This document shows positions 6,276-6,365 of a DNA stretch of 6,365 nt, piece after piece. The DNA is taken from positions 1 through 6,365 of the forward strand of contig JANTGB010000137.1 in the NCBI GenBank assembly GCA_024763115.1, in the 5' to 3' direction. Under the pieces are notes generated by a model. It saw only the letters and a program-made list of their open reading frames with translations, was not told the origin of the DNA and did no database searches. This DNA is from Desulfobulbaceae bacterium. Lineage in GTDB: Bacteria; Desulfobacterota; Desulfobulbia; Desulfobulbales; SURF-16. The translations under genes were made by a program, and so were the position numbers. Position 1 is the first letter of the stretch; each line of letters begins with the position of its first letter.

Positions 6276-6364
6276 GTAACTGCTCACAGGGTACCGCATA
6301 TTTCCGCGATCAGTCCGGCTTACGTATGACTAATACGCTGCGCCGACCTGATCACGAAAATCTA
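6276..6364. mobile_element. IS66-like element end (right copy), uninterrupted
   Basis: The block begins with the terminus GTAACTGCTCAC (6276-6287) and reaches CTGATCACGAAAATCTA (6348-6364), the exact inverse of 81-97. GCTGCGCCG (6337-6345) is the inverse of 100-108. It is 89 bp, the same as the left copy after its MITE is removed. The element body would continue to the right, beyond the window. The terminus lies 33 bp after the stop of the FHA gene. No part of a transposase gene is visible. The repeat relation is direct observation; the IS66 assignment rests on the GTAA terminus and the 8-bp duplication of the related MITE. Confidence 0.55.
6308..6353. repeat. Subterminal palindrome of the right IS66-like end
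   Basis: GATCAGTCCGGC (6308-6319) pairs imperfectly with GCCGACCTGATC (6342-6353), with inner pairing of CGTAT to ATACG around a short loop. The left end has the same palindrome, there opened by the MITE. Conservation at both ends suggests a functional site for transposase binding or folding. Confidence 0.6.
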
Positions 6365-6365
6365 C

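Overview
The window carries four complete protein genes in a divergent layout. Repeat-type, transposon-like sequence sits at both edges. G+C is moderate (somewhat under 50% by eye). Protein style and gene content suggest a Gram-negative environmental bacterium, most plausibly Desulfobacterota (the former Deltaproteobacteria); this is an impression, not a proof. Both edges stop inside repeated sequence, so the window may be a whole draft contig that broke at repeats.

Layout, left to right: (1) positions 1-78 hold a 25-bp tandem repeat of just over three copies, possibly continuing to the left. (2) Positions 81-330 are the end of an IS66-like element. It is split by a 153-bp MITE-like insertion (123-275) with matching GTAAYCGTTCACC terminal inverted repeats and a perfect 8-bp target duplication, GTGCTATG. 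(3) On the minus strand, a DUF362 gene (2947-2138) is followed after about 40 bp by recJ (2097-337), the single-strand DNA exonuclease; the two probably form an operon. (4) The 249-bp divergent intergenic region (2948-3196) contains a 108-bp palindrome (3073-3180) with a perfect 19-bp stem. (5) On the plus strand, a two-domain ABC-F ATPase (3197-5170) is followed by a protein with two FHA domains joined by a proline-rich linker (5259-6242). (6) Positions 6276-6364 are a second copy of the IS66-like end, inverted relative to the left one.

The cargo is mostly housekeeping: DNA repair (RecJ), a ribosome-associated-type ATPase (ABC-F), a conserved DUF362 protein and a signalling or scaffold-type FHA protein. 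I see no evidence that the four act as one pathway, and no defence, CRISPR, secretion or biosynthetic system. The most notable content is the transposon-derived DNA. Removing the MITE and one copy of its target duplication restores a left end of exactly 89 bp, the same length as the right end. The MITE sits inside the loop of a subterminal palindrome that both ends share. No transposase gene lies in the window.
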